A stretch of 64,000 bases of DNA from Agelaius tricolor (GCA_023055355.1 JALJCS010000018.1:1674001-1738000); one strand, 5' to 3'. Positions 46,007 to 58,910 are shown, counted from the first letter of the stretch. Program-made: numbers and translations. The notes: a model not told the origin generated them from the sequence alone.

Positions 46007-46746
46007 GGGCCATGGGCCCAACAGGGCCCCCAGCTCAGCCCCTGCCCGGGCAGCTGCCCCCAAAGCCCCACACTCCCCGAGCATCCCCATCACAGCTGCC
46101 AGGGGGAAATCCCACACCCTTCAGGAAACAAATTCCCCATAGGAGCTAAACCAAGACTTCCAAGGGGAAAGTCAGCACCAGCTGATGTTTACAGCACCTT
46201 TACAAAGCTGCGTGCAGGGCAGGTGAGATCTCCAGGGGCCTCTGGCAGTGCCTGCTCTGCAGGTGAGCCTGTGGGGCTGCTCCCAGTGGGACACAGCACT
46301 GGGAGCAGGCCAGCCCTACCCCCCTAACAGCTGATCCCAAGGAGCAGGCTCGCAAAGCAGTTTCAGACCACTTGCTGCAGATATTTCAAAGGACTAAATG
46401 TCATTCAAAGAAGCCACCTTGCACATTTAGTTTTGGTGTCGTGGCAGGAGAAGCCATGAAGGTGCCTCTGAATGTGCACTCAGGGCACTTCCACTGCCAT
46501 CGCAAAGGGAACACGAAGGACAGGCTTCTGCTTTCAGCACTGTTGAGCTCCTCATCCAGCAAGGAAATCTCAGGAAGAGGCAGGAACAGAGTGCACCAGA
46601 GAACCTGGCCTCTACTAAAAGGCATGAATCCCACAGGCCACCCATCCCAATGCCTTGCATGTCTCTACGTTTTCCTCCTCCTCCCATCCCTCATGCCACT
46701 TTCCCCAAAACCTCCCATTGCACAAACGGCCGAGGCATGCGCCATT

Positions 46747-47007
46747 AGGGCATCCTTACACCATGATGCCAGCCTAGCTAAGGCCTCATTAGTTTCTGCA
46801 GAAGCTCAAATCATCTTGGACGTTGCAGTACAAGATGTCATCGCTGCAGTACAGGAAAAAGGTGTTGAGATTGCAGCAGATAAAGTCCAAAAGACAGCCC
46901 CGTGGAAGTACCTCGGCCTAAAAACCGCAGAGAGAACCATCACACCCCAAACACTGCAAATCAAGGACAACCCAAAGACTCTGCCAGAACTCCACAGGCT
47001 CTGTGGA
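46747..47007 (+). pseudogene. ERV reverse-transcriptase fragment (unit 14)
   Basis: CT form; frame open to the TGA at 47029-47031. Confidence 0.8.
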
Positions 47008-47895
47008 AGCACTTTTGATGTCGTGGCATGAGAAGCCATGAAGTGCTCTGAAAGTGTACTCAGGGCACTTCCACTGCCATCCCAAAGGGAACAAACAGAC
47101 TGGCCTCTGCTTTCAGCACTGCTGAGCTCCTCACCCAGCAATGAAATCGCAGGAAGAGGCAGGAATTGAGTGCACCGGGGAACCTGGCCTCTACTAAAAG
47201 GCATGAATCCCACAGGCCACCCAACCCAAAGCCTTGTATGTCTCTACTTTTGCCTCCTTCTCTCATCCCTCATGCCACATTCCCTATTTTCTCTGGCTGC
47301 GTACATGGCTTCTCTCTCTCCTGTCTGCAGGTTCAGCCACTCGTGTGACCCTGCAGGAACAGCCTGACCCACAGCCAAGTGGGAGAAGACTCCTCAAGGA
47401 ACTGAACTGACAGGACAAGGGGGAATGGTATCAAACTGCAAGAGTTGCAAGAAATTTGATGATGGCAAGAAGTTCTTTACTCTCAGCGTGCTGGTCCCTG
47501 ACACAGGGACCACGGCAGAGGGGCTGTGGATGCCCCATCCCCAGGAACATCCAAGGCCGGGAGGGACAGGGGCCGCAGCAACCTGGTGTGCTGGGAGGTT
47601 GCTCGGCTTGCAACCAGATCATCTTGCGGGTCCCTTCCAAGCCAAACCATTCAGGGATTTGATCATTCTGCCATCCCCATCTCCCACTGCGCAGCGACCC
47701 TGAACTTTCTGTGACATCACAGCTCCCAGAGGGCTCCAGGTGGAACGTCCAGGACCTGGAAACGAGCAGAGCAGACACTCCGCCGGCTGCCGAGGGTCAG
47801 TTGCCATTCGCTCTGCGCTCTGCCCCTCAGCGCTGAGCTGCTGCTGCTGCCTGGGCTTCTCCTGACGCCTGCTCTGGAGCGCCAATCCCAGCAGG

Positions 47896-48287
47896 ATGAG
47901 CGCTGCTGTGCCACTGGAGGTACAGTGCCATTCCAGGCAGGGGGCACGCGGCTTGGGCAGGCTGCAGCCATGTGGCAATGGATGGTGTGGGACAGGAGGC
48001 CCACTGGGAGATTGTGCTGCCCCTTGCAGACTGCCAGAGACACTGTGGAGGCCATGGAAGTGGACCTGGGCCTGGATGAGGAAGAGATGATGGAGGTGGA
48101 CTCCTCCTCTCCTTCCATCTCCTCCCCTGTTGAAGACATGGAAGTAGAGGAGGAGGACAACGTCGAGGAGATGGAAGTCGATGAGGAGGACGACATCGAA
48201 GAGATGGAGGTTGAGGAGGAGGACAACATCGAGGAGCCCATGGACGTTGATGAGAAGGATGAGGAGGAGCCCATGGTCCTTGGCTGA
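47896..48287 (+). CDS. Acidic MEV-repeat protein (copy 14)
   Basis: Exons 47896-47919 and 48030-48287; introns 47920-48029 and 48304-48577. Protein unchanged. Confidence 0.62.
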
Positions 48288-48612
48288 AGATGGAGCCCCA
48301 CAAGTAAGACAGGCAGATGCTTCCCACGCCCTGCCCACAGACACTGGGGCTCCCCTGACTCCAGGCTGGGGCTGGGCTGGATGGCCCCGCTCAGGGACAC
48401 GGTGCCCGCGGGGGGCCTGCATTGTGGTGGCACAAGCACCAGCCCCGGCCTGCCCTGCGCTTGCCTGGGGCCACGCCAGCCCTGCCAGCCCCGTCCCAGC
48501 CCCTGCGGCCCAGCTCCCAGCCCTGCTGGGCCCAGTGCTGGCAGCTGAGTCCACCTCTGCTGCTTCCTTTCTTCCAGGACTGATGCAGATGATGGCACAC
48601 ATGCCACGCCTT

Positions 48613-48811
48613 TGTAAATATGTTGGAAAGTTTAGAAGTTTCTTGTAAATACGTTCAGTTCGTTCAAAGTTCTCTGTAAATACGTTTTGAAGATTGTTAT
48701 TCCATCGGATCCCATGTAAATATGTTCTGTACACTGCTGTTGTTGCAATAAAGATTGTTACAAAGAAACCTGTTCTATAAATCCTAGATTTGCCGATCTT
48801 TGGCAAATAAA
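48613..48811 (+). promoter_or_regulatory. 3' UTR Pumilio-type elements, variant hairpin and poly(A) signals (unit 14)
   Basis: TGTAAATA at 48613, 48644, 48675 and 48715; AATAAA at 48747 and 48806. The hairpin has C to T at 48801, turning one G-C pair into a G-U wobble, so the RNA stem can still form. Confidence 0.7.
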
Positions 48812-49505
48812 TACTGTTTCTTTTAAAACCTGACTTCCCTTGCCATTCCTTTGGGCACAGACAGCCTTTGCACGCTTGTGGCTTCCACTTGTTCCGGGTT
48901 CCCGGGGCTGCAGGTCCCTGGGGGTCCTGGCACGGCCACCCTGGTGCTGGGAGTCCCTGCGCACAGGGGCTCCCACTGACACCACTCCTGGCACTGGGCA
49001 CTGCTGCTCTTCCTGGCCTGGGGCACAGCGGTGTCCCCAAGAGCTCAGCTGTCTCCAGCTCTCACACAGGGGGCTCTCACAGCACTGGCCCCTGCAGCCA
49101 TGCCACCAAAGCAGGCAGCAAACCTTCAGCCACCCTTCCTGCTGGAGCCACAGGCACTCCCGGGCCCAGAGCCCGCAGCAGGCCACAGGCTTGCAAAATC
49201 CACCTGCACGCTCTGAAGGCCACCACAGCCTTGGCAACTGGGGCACCTGGATCTGGGCTGCTGCAGGGGCTGATCTTTAAGGCTTGCAGCCTCCAAAGGC
49301 TCCGGCCTCTGCTTCCCAGCCTGCTCTGCACTGCCCTGAGCCCGGATTGTTCCAGAGACAAAAGCCAAGCCAGGGCATCCTCACCCTGCCCGCATTCCTG
49401 CTGCTGGCAGCGGCCACTGGCCCCTGGGCCCCACTCGGGTGACAGCTGCAGGGACAGGGCAGCCTGTGCTGGGCAGGGGGCACGGGGCTTTGGGCCCTGG
49501 GCCTC

Positions 49506-49508
<3 letters not shown>

Positions 49509-49538
<30 letters not shown>
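49509..49538 (+). repeat. (CTG)10 microsatellite (unit 14)
   Basis: Ten pure triplets. Confidence 0.98.
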
Positions 49539-49539
<1 letters not shown>

Positions 49540-50279
49540 GGGCCATGGGCCCAACAGGGCCCCCAGCTCAGCCCCTGCCCGGGCAGCTGCCCCCAAAGCC
49601 CCACACTCCCCGAGCATCCCCATCACAGCTGCCAGGGGGAAATCCCACACCCTTCAGGAAACAAATTCCCCATAGGAGCTAAACCAAGACTTCCAAGGGG
49701 AAAGTCAGCACCAGCTGATGTTTACAGCACCTTTACAAAGCTGCGTGCAGGGCAGGTGAGATCTCCAGGGGCCTCTGGCAGTGCCTGCTCTGCAGGTGAG
49801 CCTGTGGGGCTGCTCCCAGTGGGACACAGCACTGGGAGCAGGCCAGCCCTACCCCCCTCACAGCTGATCCCAAGGAGCAGGCTCGCAAAGCAGTTTCAGA
49901 CCACTTGCTGCAGATATTTCAAAGGACTAAATGTCATTCAAAGAAGCCACCTTGCACATTTAGTTTTGGTGTCGTGGCAGGAGAAGCCATGAAGGTGCCT
50001 CTGAATGTGCACTCAGGGCACTTCCACTGCCATCGCAAAGGGAACACGAAGGACAGGCTTCTGCTTTCAGCACTGTTGAGCTCCTCATCCAGCAAGGAAA
50101 TCTCAGGAAGAGGCAGGAACAGAGTGCACCAGAGAACCTGGCCTCTACTAAAAGGCATGAATCCCACAGGCCACCCATCCCAATGCCTTGCATGTCTCTA
50201 CGTTTTCCTCCTCCTCCCATCCCTCATGCCACTTTCCCCAAAACCTCCCATTGCACAAACGGCCGAGGCATGCGCCATT

Positions 50280-50540
50280 AGGGCATCCTTACACCATGAT
50301 GCCAGCCTAGCTAAGGCTACATTAGTTTCTGCAGAAGCTCAAATCATCTTGGACGTTGCAGTACAAGATGTCATCGCTGCAGTACAGGAAAAAGGTGTTG
50401 AGATTGCAGCAGATAAAGTCCAAAAGACAGCCCCGTGGAAGTACCTCGGCCTAAAAACCGCAGAGAGAATCATCACACCCCAAACACTGCAAATCAAGGA
50501 CAACCCAAAGACTCTGCCAGAACTCCACAGGCTCTGTGGA
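50280..50540 (+). pseudogene. ERV reverse-transcriptase fragment (unit 15)
   Basis: TA form with a private Thr-to-Ile change (50470); frame open to the TGA at 50562-50564. Confidence 0.8.
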
Positions 50541-51428
50541 AGCACTTTTGATGTCGTGGCATGAGAAGCCATGAAGTGCTCTGAAAGTGTACTCAGGGCA
50601 CTTCCACTGCCATCGCAAAGGGAACAAACAGACTGGCCTCTGCTTTCAGCACTGCTGAGCTCCTCACTCAGCAATGAAATCGCAGGAAGAGGCAGGAATT
50701 GAGTGCACCGGGGAACCTGGCCTCTACTAAAAGGCATGAATCCCACAGGCCACCCAACCCAAAGCCTTGTATGTCTCTACTTTTGCCTCCTTCTCTCATC
50801 CCTCATGCCACATTCCCTATTTTCTCTGGCTGCGTACATGGCTTCTCTCTCTCCTGTCTGCAGGTTCAGCCACTCGTGTGACCCTGCAGGAACAGCCTGA
50901 CCCACAGCCAAGTGGGAGAAGACTCCTCAAGGAACTGAACTGACAGGACAAGGGGGAATGGTATCAAACTGCAAGAGTTGCAAGAAATTTGATGATGGCA
51001 AGAAGTTCTTTACTCTCCGCGTGCTGGTCCCTGACACAGGGACCACGGCAGAGGGGCTGTGGATGCCCCATCCCCAGGAACATCCAAGGCCGGGAGGGAC
51101 AGGGGCCGCAGCAACCTGGTGTGCTGGGAGGTTGCTCGGCTTGCAACCAGATCATCTTGCGGGTCCCTTCCAAGCCAAACCATTCAGGGATTTGATCATT
51201 CTGCCATCCCCATCTCCCACTGCGCAGCGACCCTGAACTTTCTGTGACATCACAGCTCCCAGAGGGCTCCAGGTGGAACGTCCAGGACCTGGAAACGAGC
51301 AGAGCAGACACTCCGCCGGCTGCCGAGGGTCAGTTGCCATTCGCTCTGCGCTCTGCCCCTCAGCGCTGAGCTGCTGCTGCTGCCTGGGCTTCTCCTGACG
51401 CCTGCTCTGGAGCGCCAATCCCAGCAGG

Positions 51429-51820
51429 ATGAGCGCTGCTGTGCCACTGGAGGTACAGTGCCATTCCAGGCAGGGGGCACGCGGCTTGGGCAGGCTGCAG
51501 CCATGTGGCAATGGATGGTGTGGGACAGGAGGCCCACTGGGAGATTGTGCTGCCCCTTGCAGACTGCCAGAGACACTGTGGAGGCCATGGAAGTGGACCT
51601 GGGCCTGGATGAGGAAGAGATGATGGAGGTGGACTCCTCCTCTCCTTCCATCTCCTCCCCTGTTGAAGACATGGAAGTAGAGGAGGAGGACAACGTCGAG
51701 GAGATGGAAGTCGATGAGGAGGACGACATCGAAGAGATGGAGGTTGAGGAGGAGGACAACATCGAGGAGCCCATGGACGTTGATGAGAAGGATGAGGAGG
51801 AGCCCATGGTCCTTGGCTGA
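51429..51820 (+). CDS. Acidic MEV-repeat protein (copy 15)
   Basis: Exons 51429-51452 and 51563-51820; introns 51453-51562 and 51837-52110. Protein unchanged. Confidence 0.62.
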
Positions 51821-52145
51821 AGATGGAGCCCCACAAGTAAGACAGGCAGATGCTTCCCACGCCCTGCCCACAGACACTGGGGCTCCCCTGACTCCAGGCT
51901 GGGGCTGGGCTGGATGGCCCCGCTCAGGGACACGGTGCCCGCGGGGGGCCTGCATTGTGGTGGCACAAGCACCAGCCCCGGCCTGCCCTGCGCTTGCCTG
52001 GGGCCACGCCAGCCCTGCCAGCCCCGTCCCAGCCCCTGCGGCCCAGCTCCCAGCCCTGCTGGGCCCAGTGCTGGCAGCTGAGTCCACCTCTGCTGCTTCC
52101 TTTCTTCCAGGACTGATGCAGATGATGGCACACATGCCACGCCTT

Positions 52146-52344
52146 TGTAAATATGTTGGAAAGTTTAGAAGTTTCTTGTAAATACGTTCAGTTCGTTCAA
52201 AGTTCTCTGTAAATACGTTTTGAAGATTGTTATTCCATCGGATCCCATGTAAATATGTTCTGTACACTGCTGTTGTTGCAATAAAGATTGTTACAAAGAA
52301 ACCTGTTCTATAAATCCTAGATTTGCCGATCTTCGGCAAATAAA
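52146..52344 (+). promoter_or_regulatory. 3' UTR Pumilio-type elements, hairpin and poly(A) signals (unit 15)
   Basis: TGTAAATA at 52146, 52177, 52208 and 52248; AATAAA at 52280 and 52339. Confidence 0.7.
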
Positions 52345-53038
52345 TACTGTTTCTTTTAAAACCTGACTTCCCTTGCCATTCCTTTGGGCACAGACAGCCT
52401 TTGCACGCTTGTGGCTTCCACTTGTTCCGGGTTCCCGGGGCTGCAGGTCCCTGGGGGTCCTGGCACGGCCACCCTGGTGCTGGGAGTCCCTGCGCACAGG
52501 GGCTCCCACTGACACCACTCCTGGCACTGGGCACTGCTGCTCTTCCTGGCCTGGGGCACAGCGGTGTCCCCAAGAGCTCAGCTGTCTCCAGCTCTCACAC
52601 AGGGGGCTCTCACAGCACTGGCCCCTGCAGCCATGCCACCAAAGCAGGCAGCAAACCTTCAGCCACCCTTCCTGCTGGAGCCACAGGCACTCCCGGGCCC
52701 AGAGCCCGCAGCAGGCCACAGGCTTGCAAAATCCACCTGCACGCTCTGAAGGCCACCACAGCCTTGGCAACTGGGGCACCTGGATCTGGGCTGCTGCAGG
52801 GGCTGATCTTTAAGGCTTGCAGCCTCCAAAGGCTCCGGCCTCTGCTTCCCAGCCTGCTCTGCACTGCCCTGAGCCCGGATTGTTCCAGAGACAAAAGCCA
52901 AGCCAGGGCATCCTCACCCTGCCCGCATTCCTGCTGCTGGCAGCGGCCACTGGCCCCTGGGCCCCACTCGGGTGACAGCTGCAGGGACAGGGCAGCCTGT
53001 GCTGGGCAGGGGGCACGGGGCTTTGGGCCCTGGGCCTC

Positions 53039-53041
<3 letters not shown>

Positions 53042-53095
<54 letters not shown>
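53042..53095 (+). repeat. (CTG)18 microsatellite (unit 15)
   Basis: Eighteen pure triplets; the only long tract right of 36 kb. Confidence 0.98.
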
Positions 53096-53096
<1 letters not shown>

Positions 53097-53836
53097 GGGC
53101 CATGGGCCCAACAGGGCCCCCAGCTCAGCCCCTGCCCGGGCAGCTGCCCCCAAAGCCCCACACTCCCCGAGCATCCCCATCACAGCTGCCAGGGGGAAAT
53201 CCCACACCCTTCAGGAAACAAATTCCCCATAGGAGCTAAACCAAGACTTCCAAGGGGAAAGTCAGCACCAGCTGATGTTTACAGCACCTTTACAAAGCTG
53301 CGTGCAGGGCAGGTGAGATCTCCAGGGGCCTCTGGCAGTGCCTGCTCTGCAGGTGAGCCTGTGGGGCTGCTCCCAGTGGGACACAGCACTGGGAGCAGGC
53401 CAGCCCTACCCCCCTCACAGCTGATCCCAAGGAGCAGGCTCGCAAAGCAGTTTCAGACCACTTGCTGCAGATATTTCAAAGGACTAAATGTCATTCAAAG
53501 AAGCCACCTTGCACATTTAGTTTTGGTGTCGTGGCAGGAGAAGCCATGAAGGTGCCTCTGAATGTGCACTCAGGGCACTTCCACTGCCATCGCAAAGGGA
53601 ACACGAAGGACAGGCTTCTGCTTTCAGCACTGTTGAGCTCCTCATCCAGCAAGGAAATCTCAGGAAGAGGCAGGAACAGAGTGCACCAGAGAACCTGGCC
53701 TCTACTAAAAGGCATGAATCCCACAGGCCACCCATCCCAATGCCTTGCATGTCTCTACGTTTTCCTCCTCCTCCCATCCCTCATGCCACTTTCCCCAAAA
53801 CCTCCCATTGCACAAACGGCCGAGGCATGCGCCATT

Positions 53837-54097
53837 AGGGCATCCTTACACCATGATGCCAGCCTAGCTAAGGCCTCATTAGTTTCTGCAGAAGCTCAAA
53901 TCATCTTGGACGTTGCAGTACAAGATGTCATCGCTGCAGTACAGGAAAAAGGTGTTGAGATTGCAGCAGATAAAGTCCAAAAGACAGCCCCGTGGAAGTA
54001 CCTCGGCCTAAAAACCGCAGAGAGAACCATCACACCCCAAACACTGCAAATCAAGGACAACCCAAAGACTCTGCCAGAACTCCACAGGCTCTGTGGA
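53837..54097 (+). pseudogene. ERV reverse-transcriptase fragment (unit 16)
   Basis: CT form; frame open to the TGA at 54119-54121. Confidence 0.8.
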
Positions 54098-54985
54098 AGC
54101 ACTTTTGATGTCGTGGCATGAGAAGCCATGAAGTGCTCTGAAAGTGTACTCAGGGCACTTCCACTGCCATCGCAAAGGGAACAAACAGACTGGCCTCTGC
54201 TTTCAGCACTGCTGAGCTCCTCACTCAGCAATGAAATCGCAGGAAGAGGCAGGAATTGAGTGCACCGGGGAACCTGGCCTCTACTAAAAGGCATGAATCC
54301 CACAGGCCACCCAACCCAAAGCCTTGTATGTCTCTACTTTTGCCTCCTTCTCTCATCCCTCATGCCACATTCCCTATTTTCTCTGGCTGCGTACATGGCT
54401 TCTCTCTCTCCTGTCTGCAGGTTCAGCCACTCGTGTGACCCTGCAGGAACAGCCTGACCCACAGCCAAGTGGGAGAAGACTCCTCAAGGAACTGAACTGA
54501 CAGGACAAGGGGGAATGGTATCAAACTGCAAGAGTTGCAAGAAATTTGATGATGGCAAGAAGTTCTTTACTCTCCGCGTGCTGGTCCCTGACACAGGGAC
54601 CACGGCAGAGGGGCTGTGGATGCCCCATCCCCAGGAACATCCAAGGCCGGGAGGGACAGGGGCCGCAGCAACCTGGTGTGCTGGGAGGTTGCTCGGCTTG
54701 CAACCAGATCATCTTGCGGGTCCCTTCCAAGCCAAACCATTCAGGGATTTGATCATTCTGCCATCCCCATCTCCCACTGCGCAGCGACCCTGAACTTTCT
54801 GTGACATCACAGCTCCCAGAGGGCTCCAGGTGGAACGTCCAGGACCTGGAAACGAGCAGAGCAGACACTCCGCCGGCTGCCGAGGGTCAGTTGCCATTCG
54901 CTCTGCGCTCTGCCCCTCAGCGCTGAGCTGCTGCTGCTGCCTGGGCTTCTCCTGACGCCTGCTCTGGAGCGCCAATCCCAGCAGG

Positions 54986-55377
54986 ATGAGCGCTGCTGTG
55001 CCACTGGAGGTACAGTGCCATTCCAGGCAGGGGGCACGCGGCTTGGGCAGGCTGCAGCCATGTGGCAATGGATGGTGTGGGACAGGAGGCCCACTGGGAG
55101 ATTGTGCTGCCCCTTGCAGACTGCCAGAGACACTGTGGAGGCCATGGAAGTGGACCTGGGCCTGGATGAGGAAGAGATGATGGAGGTGGACTCCTCCTCT
55201 CCTTCCATCTCCTCCCCTGTTGAAGACATGGAAGTAGAGGAGGAGGACAACGTCGAGGAGATGGAAGTCGATGAGGAGGACGACATCGAAGAGATGGAGG
55301 TTGAGGAGGAGGACAACATCGAGGAGCCCATGGACGTTGATGAGAAGGATGAGGAGGAGCCCATGGTCCTTGGCTGA
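54986..55377 (+). CDS. Acidic MEV-repeat protein (copy 16)
   Basis: Exons 54986-55009 and 55120-55377; introns 55010-55119 and 55394-55667. Protein unchanged. Confidence 0.62.
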
Positions 55378-55702
55378 AGATGGAGCCCCACAAGTAAGAC
55401 AGGCAGATGCTTCCCACGCCCTGCCCACAGACACTGGGGCTCCCCTGACTCCAGGCTGGGGCTGGGCTGGATGGCCCCGCTCAGGGACACGGTGCCCGCG
55501 GGGGGCCTGCATTGTGGTGGCACAAGCACCAGCCCCGGCCTGCCCTGCGCTTGCCTGGGGCCACGCCAGCCCTGCCAGCCCCGTCCCAGCCCCTGCGGCC
55601 CAGCTCCCAGCCCTGCTGGGCCCAGTGCTGGCAGCTGAGTCCACCTCTGCTGCTTCCTTTCTTCCAGGACTGATGCAGATGATGGCACACATGCCACGCC
55701 TT

Positions 55703-55901
55703 TGTAAATATGTTGGAAAGTTTAGAAGTTTCTTGTAAATACGTTCAGTTCGTTCAAAGTTCTCTGTAAATACGTTTTGAAGATTGTTATTCCATCGGAT
55801 CCCATGTAAATATGTTCTGTACACTGCTGTTGTTGCAATAAAGATTGTTACAAAGAAACCTGTTCTATAAATCCTAGATTTGCCGATCTTCGGCAAATAA
55901 A
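55703..55901 (+). promoter_or_regulatory. 3' UTR Pumilio-type elements, hairpin and poly(A) signals (unit 16)
   Basis: TGTAAATA at 55703, 55734, 55765 and 55805; AATAAA at 55837 and 55896. Confidence 0.7.
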
Positions 55902-56595
55902 TACTGTTTCTTTTAAAACCTGACTTCCCTTGCCATTCCTTTGGGCACAGACAGCCTTTGCACGCTTGTGGCTTCCACTTGTTCCGGGTTCCCGGGGCTG
56001 CAGGTCCCTGGGGGTCCTGGCACGGCCACCCTGGTGCTGGGAGTCCCTGCGCACAGGGGCTCCCACTGACACCACTCCTGGCACTGGGCACTGCTGCTCT
56101 TCCTGGCCTGGGGCACAGCGGTGTCCCCAAGAGCTCAGCTGTCTCCAGCTCTCACACAGGGGGCTCTCACAGCACTGGCCCCTGCAGCCATGCCACCAAA
56201 GCAGGCAGCAAACCTTCAGCCACCCTTCCTGCTGGAGCCACAGGCACTCCCGGGCCCAGAGCCCGCAGCAGGCCACAGGCTTGCAAAATCCACCTGCACG
56301 CTCTGAAGGCCACCACAGCCTTGGCAACTGGGGCACCTGGATCTGGGCTGCTGCAGGGGCTGATCTTTAAGGCTTGCAGCCTCCAAAGGCTCCGGCCTCT
56401 GCTTCCCAGCCTGCTCTGCACTGCCCTGAGCCCGGATTGTTCCAGAGACAAAAGCCAAGCCAGGGCATCCTCACCCTGCCCGCATTCCTGCTGCTGGCAG
56501 CGGCCACTGGCCCCTGGGCCCCACTCGGGTGACAGCTGCAGGGACAGGGCAGCCTGTGCTGGGCAGGGGGCACGGGGCTTTGGGCCCTGGGCCTC

Positions 56596-56598
<3 letters not shown>

Positions 56599-56628
<30 letters not shown>
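56599..56628 (+). repeat. (CTG)10 microsatellite (unit 16)
   Basis: Ten pure triplets. Confidence 0.98.
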
Positions 56629-56629
<1 letters not shown>

Positions 56630-57369
56630 GGGCCATGGGCCCAACAGGGCCCCCAGCTCAGCCCCTGCCCGGGCAGCTGCCCCCAAAGCCCCACACTCCC
56701 CGAGCATCCCCATCACAGCTGCCAGGGGGAAATCCCACACCCTTCAGGAAACAAATTCCCCATAGGAGCTAAACCAAGACTTCCAAGGGGAAAGTCAGCA
56801 CCAGCTGATGTTTACAGCACCTTTACAAAGCTGCGTGCAGGGCAGGTGAGATCTCCAGGGGCCTCTGGCAGTGCCTGCTCTGCAGGTGAGCCTGTGGGGC
56901 TGCTCCCAGTGGGACACAGCACTGGGAGCAGGCCAGCCCTACCCCCCTCACAGCTGATCCCAAGGAGCAGGCTCGCAAAGCAGTTTCAGACCACTTGCTG
57001 CAGATATTTCAAAGGACTAAATGTCATTCAAAGAAGCCACCTTGCACATTTAGTTTTGGTGTCGTGGCAGGAGAAGCCATGAAGGTGCCTCTGAATGTGC
57101 ACTCAGGGCACTTCCACTGCCATCGCAAAGGGAACACGAAGGACAGGCTTCTGCTTTCAGCACTGTTGAGCTCCTCATCCAGCAAGGAAATCTCAGGAAG
57201 AGGCAGGAACAGAGTGCACCAGAGAACCTGGCCTCTACTAAAAGGCATGAATCCCACAGGCCACCCATCCCAATGCCTTGCATGTCTCTACGTTTTCCTC
57301 CTCCTCCCATCCCTCATGCCACTTTCCCCAAAACCTCCCATTGCACAAACGGCCGAGGCATGCGCCATT

Positions 57370-57630
57370 AGGGCATCCTTACACCATGATGCCAGCCTAG
57401 CTAAGGCTACATTAGTTTCTGCAGAAGCTCAAATCATCTTGGACGTTGCAGTACAAGATGTCATCGCTGCAGTACAGGAAAAAGGTGTTGAGATTGCAGC
57501 AGATAAAGTCCAAAAGACAGCCCCGTGGAAGTACCTCGGCCTAAAAACCGCAGAGAGAACCATCACACCCCAAACACTGCAAATCAAGGACAACCCAAAG
57601 ACTCTGCCAGAACTCCACAGGCTCTGTGGA
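57370..57630 (+). pseudogene. ERV reverse-transcriptase fragment (unit 17)
   Basis: TA form; frame open to the TGA at 57652-57654. Confidence 0.8.
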
Positions 57631-58518
57631 AGCACTTTTGATGTCGTGGCATGAGAAGCCATGAAGTGCTCTGAAAGTGTACTCAGGGCACTTCCACTGC
57701 CATCGCAAAGGGAACAAACAGACTGGCCTCTGCTTTCAGCACTGCTGAGCTCCTCACTCAGCAATGAAATCGCAGGAAGAGGCAGGAATTGAGTGCACCG
57801 GGGAACCTGGCCTCTACTAAAAGGCATGAATCCCACAGGCCACCCAACCCAAAGCCTTGTATGTCTCTACTTTTGCCTCCTTCTCTCATCCCTCATGCCA
57901 CATTCCCTATTTTCTCTGGCTGCGTACATGGCTTCTCTCTCTCCTGTCTGCAGGTTCAGCCACTCGTGTGACCCTGCAGGAACAGCCTGACCCACAGCCA
58001 AGTGGGAGAAGACTCCTCAAGGAACTGAACTGACAGGACAAGGGGGAATGGTATCAAACTGCAAGAGTTGCAAGAAATTTGATGATGGCAAGAAGTTCTT
58101 TACTCTCCGCGTGCTGGTCCCTGACACAGGGACCACGGCAGAGGGGCTGTGGATGCCCCATCCCCAGGAACATCCAAGGCCGGGAGGGACAGGGGCCGCA
58201 GCAACCTGGTGTGCTGGAAGGTTGCTCGGCTTGCAACCAGATCATCTTGCGGGTCCCTTCCAAGCCAAACCATTCAGGGATTTGATCATTCTGCCATCCC
58301 CATCTCCCACTGCGCAGCGACCCTGAACTTTCTGTGACATCACAGCTCCCAGAGGGCTCCAGGTGGAACGTCCAGGACCTGGAAACGAGCAGAGCAGACA
58401 CTCCGCCGGCTGCCGAGGGTCAGTTGCCATTCGCTCTGCGCTCTGCCCCTCAGCGCTGAGCTGCTGCTGCTGCCTGGGCTTCTCCTGACGCCTGCTCTGG
58501 AGCGCCAATCCCAGCAGG

Positions 58519-58910
58519 ATGAGCGCTGCTGTGCCACTGGAGGTACAGTGCCATTCCAGGCAGGGGGCACGCGGCTTGGGCAGGCTGCAGCCATGTGGCA
58601 ATGGATGGTGTGGGACAGGAGGCCCACTGGGAGATTGTGCTGCCCCTTGCAGACTGCCAGAGACACTGTGGAGGCCATGGAAGTGGACCTGGGCCTGGAT
58701 GAGGAAGAGATGATGGAGGTGGACTCCTCCTCTCCTTCCATCTCCTCCCCTGTTGAAGACATGGAAGTAGAGGAGGAGGACAACGTCGAGGAGATGGAAG
58801 TCGATGAGGAGGACGACATCGAAGAGATGGAGGTTGAGGAGGAGGACAACATCGAGGAGCCCATGGACGTTGATGAGAAGGATGAGGAGGAGCCCATGGT
58901 CCTTGGCTGA
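58519..58910 (+). CDS. Acidic MEV-repeat protein (copy 17)
   Basis: Exons 58519-58542 and 58653-58910; introns 58543-58652 and 58927-59200. Protein unchanged. Confidence 0.62.

Larger units (their letters stand above)
42839..46371 (+). repeat. Repeat unit 13 (3,533 bp)
   Basis: Offset +42524. Repeat A is 42898-43172 and B is 43480-43751. TA form, C at 43549, T at 43602: a mosaic of the unit 1-8 and unit 9-18 states. (CTG)10; ends CCCTAACAGC. Confidence 0.95.
46372..49904 (+). repeat. Repeat unit 14 (3,533 bp)
   Basis: Offset +46057. Repeat A is 46431-46705 and B is 47013-47284. Carries the full unit 3-8 state (CT, C at 47082, C at 47135) although it is surrounded by the other group, so it looks transferred. 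(CTG)10; ends CCCTCACAGC. Private changes at 47485 (C to A) and 48801 (CpG C to T). Confidence 0.95.
49905..53461 (+). repeat. Repeat unit 15 (3,557 bp)
   Basis: Offset +49590. Repeat A is 49964-50238 and B is 50546-50817. TA form, G at 50615. (CTG)18; ends CCCTCACAGC. Private C to T at 50470 in the RT remnant. Confidence 0.95.
53462..56994 (+). repeat. Repeat unit 16 (3,533 bp)
   Basis: Offset +53147. Repeat A is 53521-53795 and B is 54103-54374. CT form, G at 54172. (CTG)10; ends CCCTCACAGC. Confidence 0.95.
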
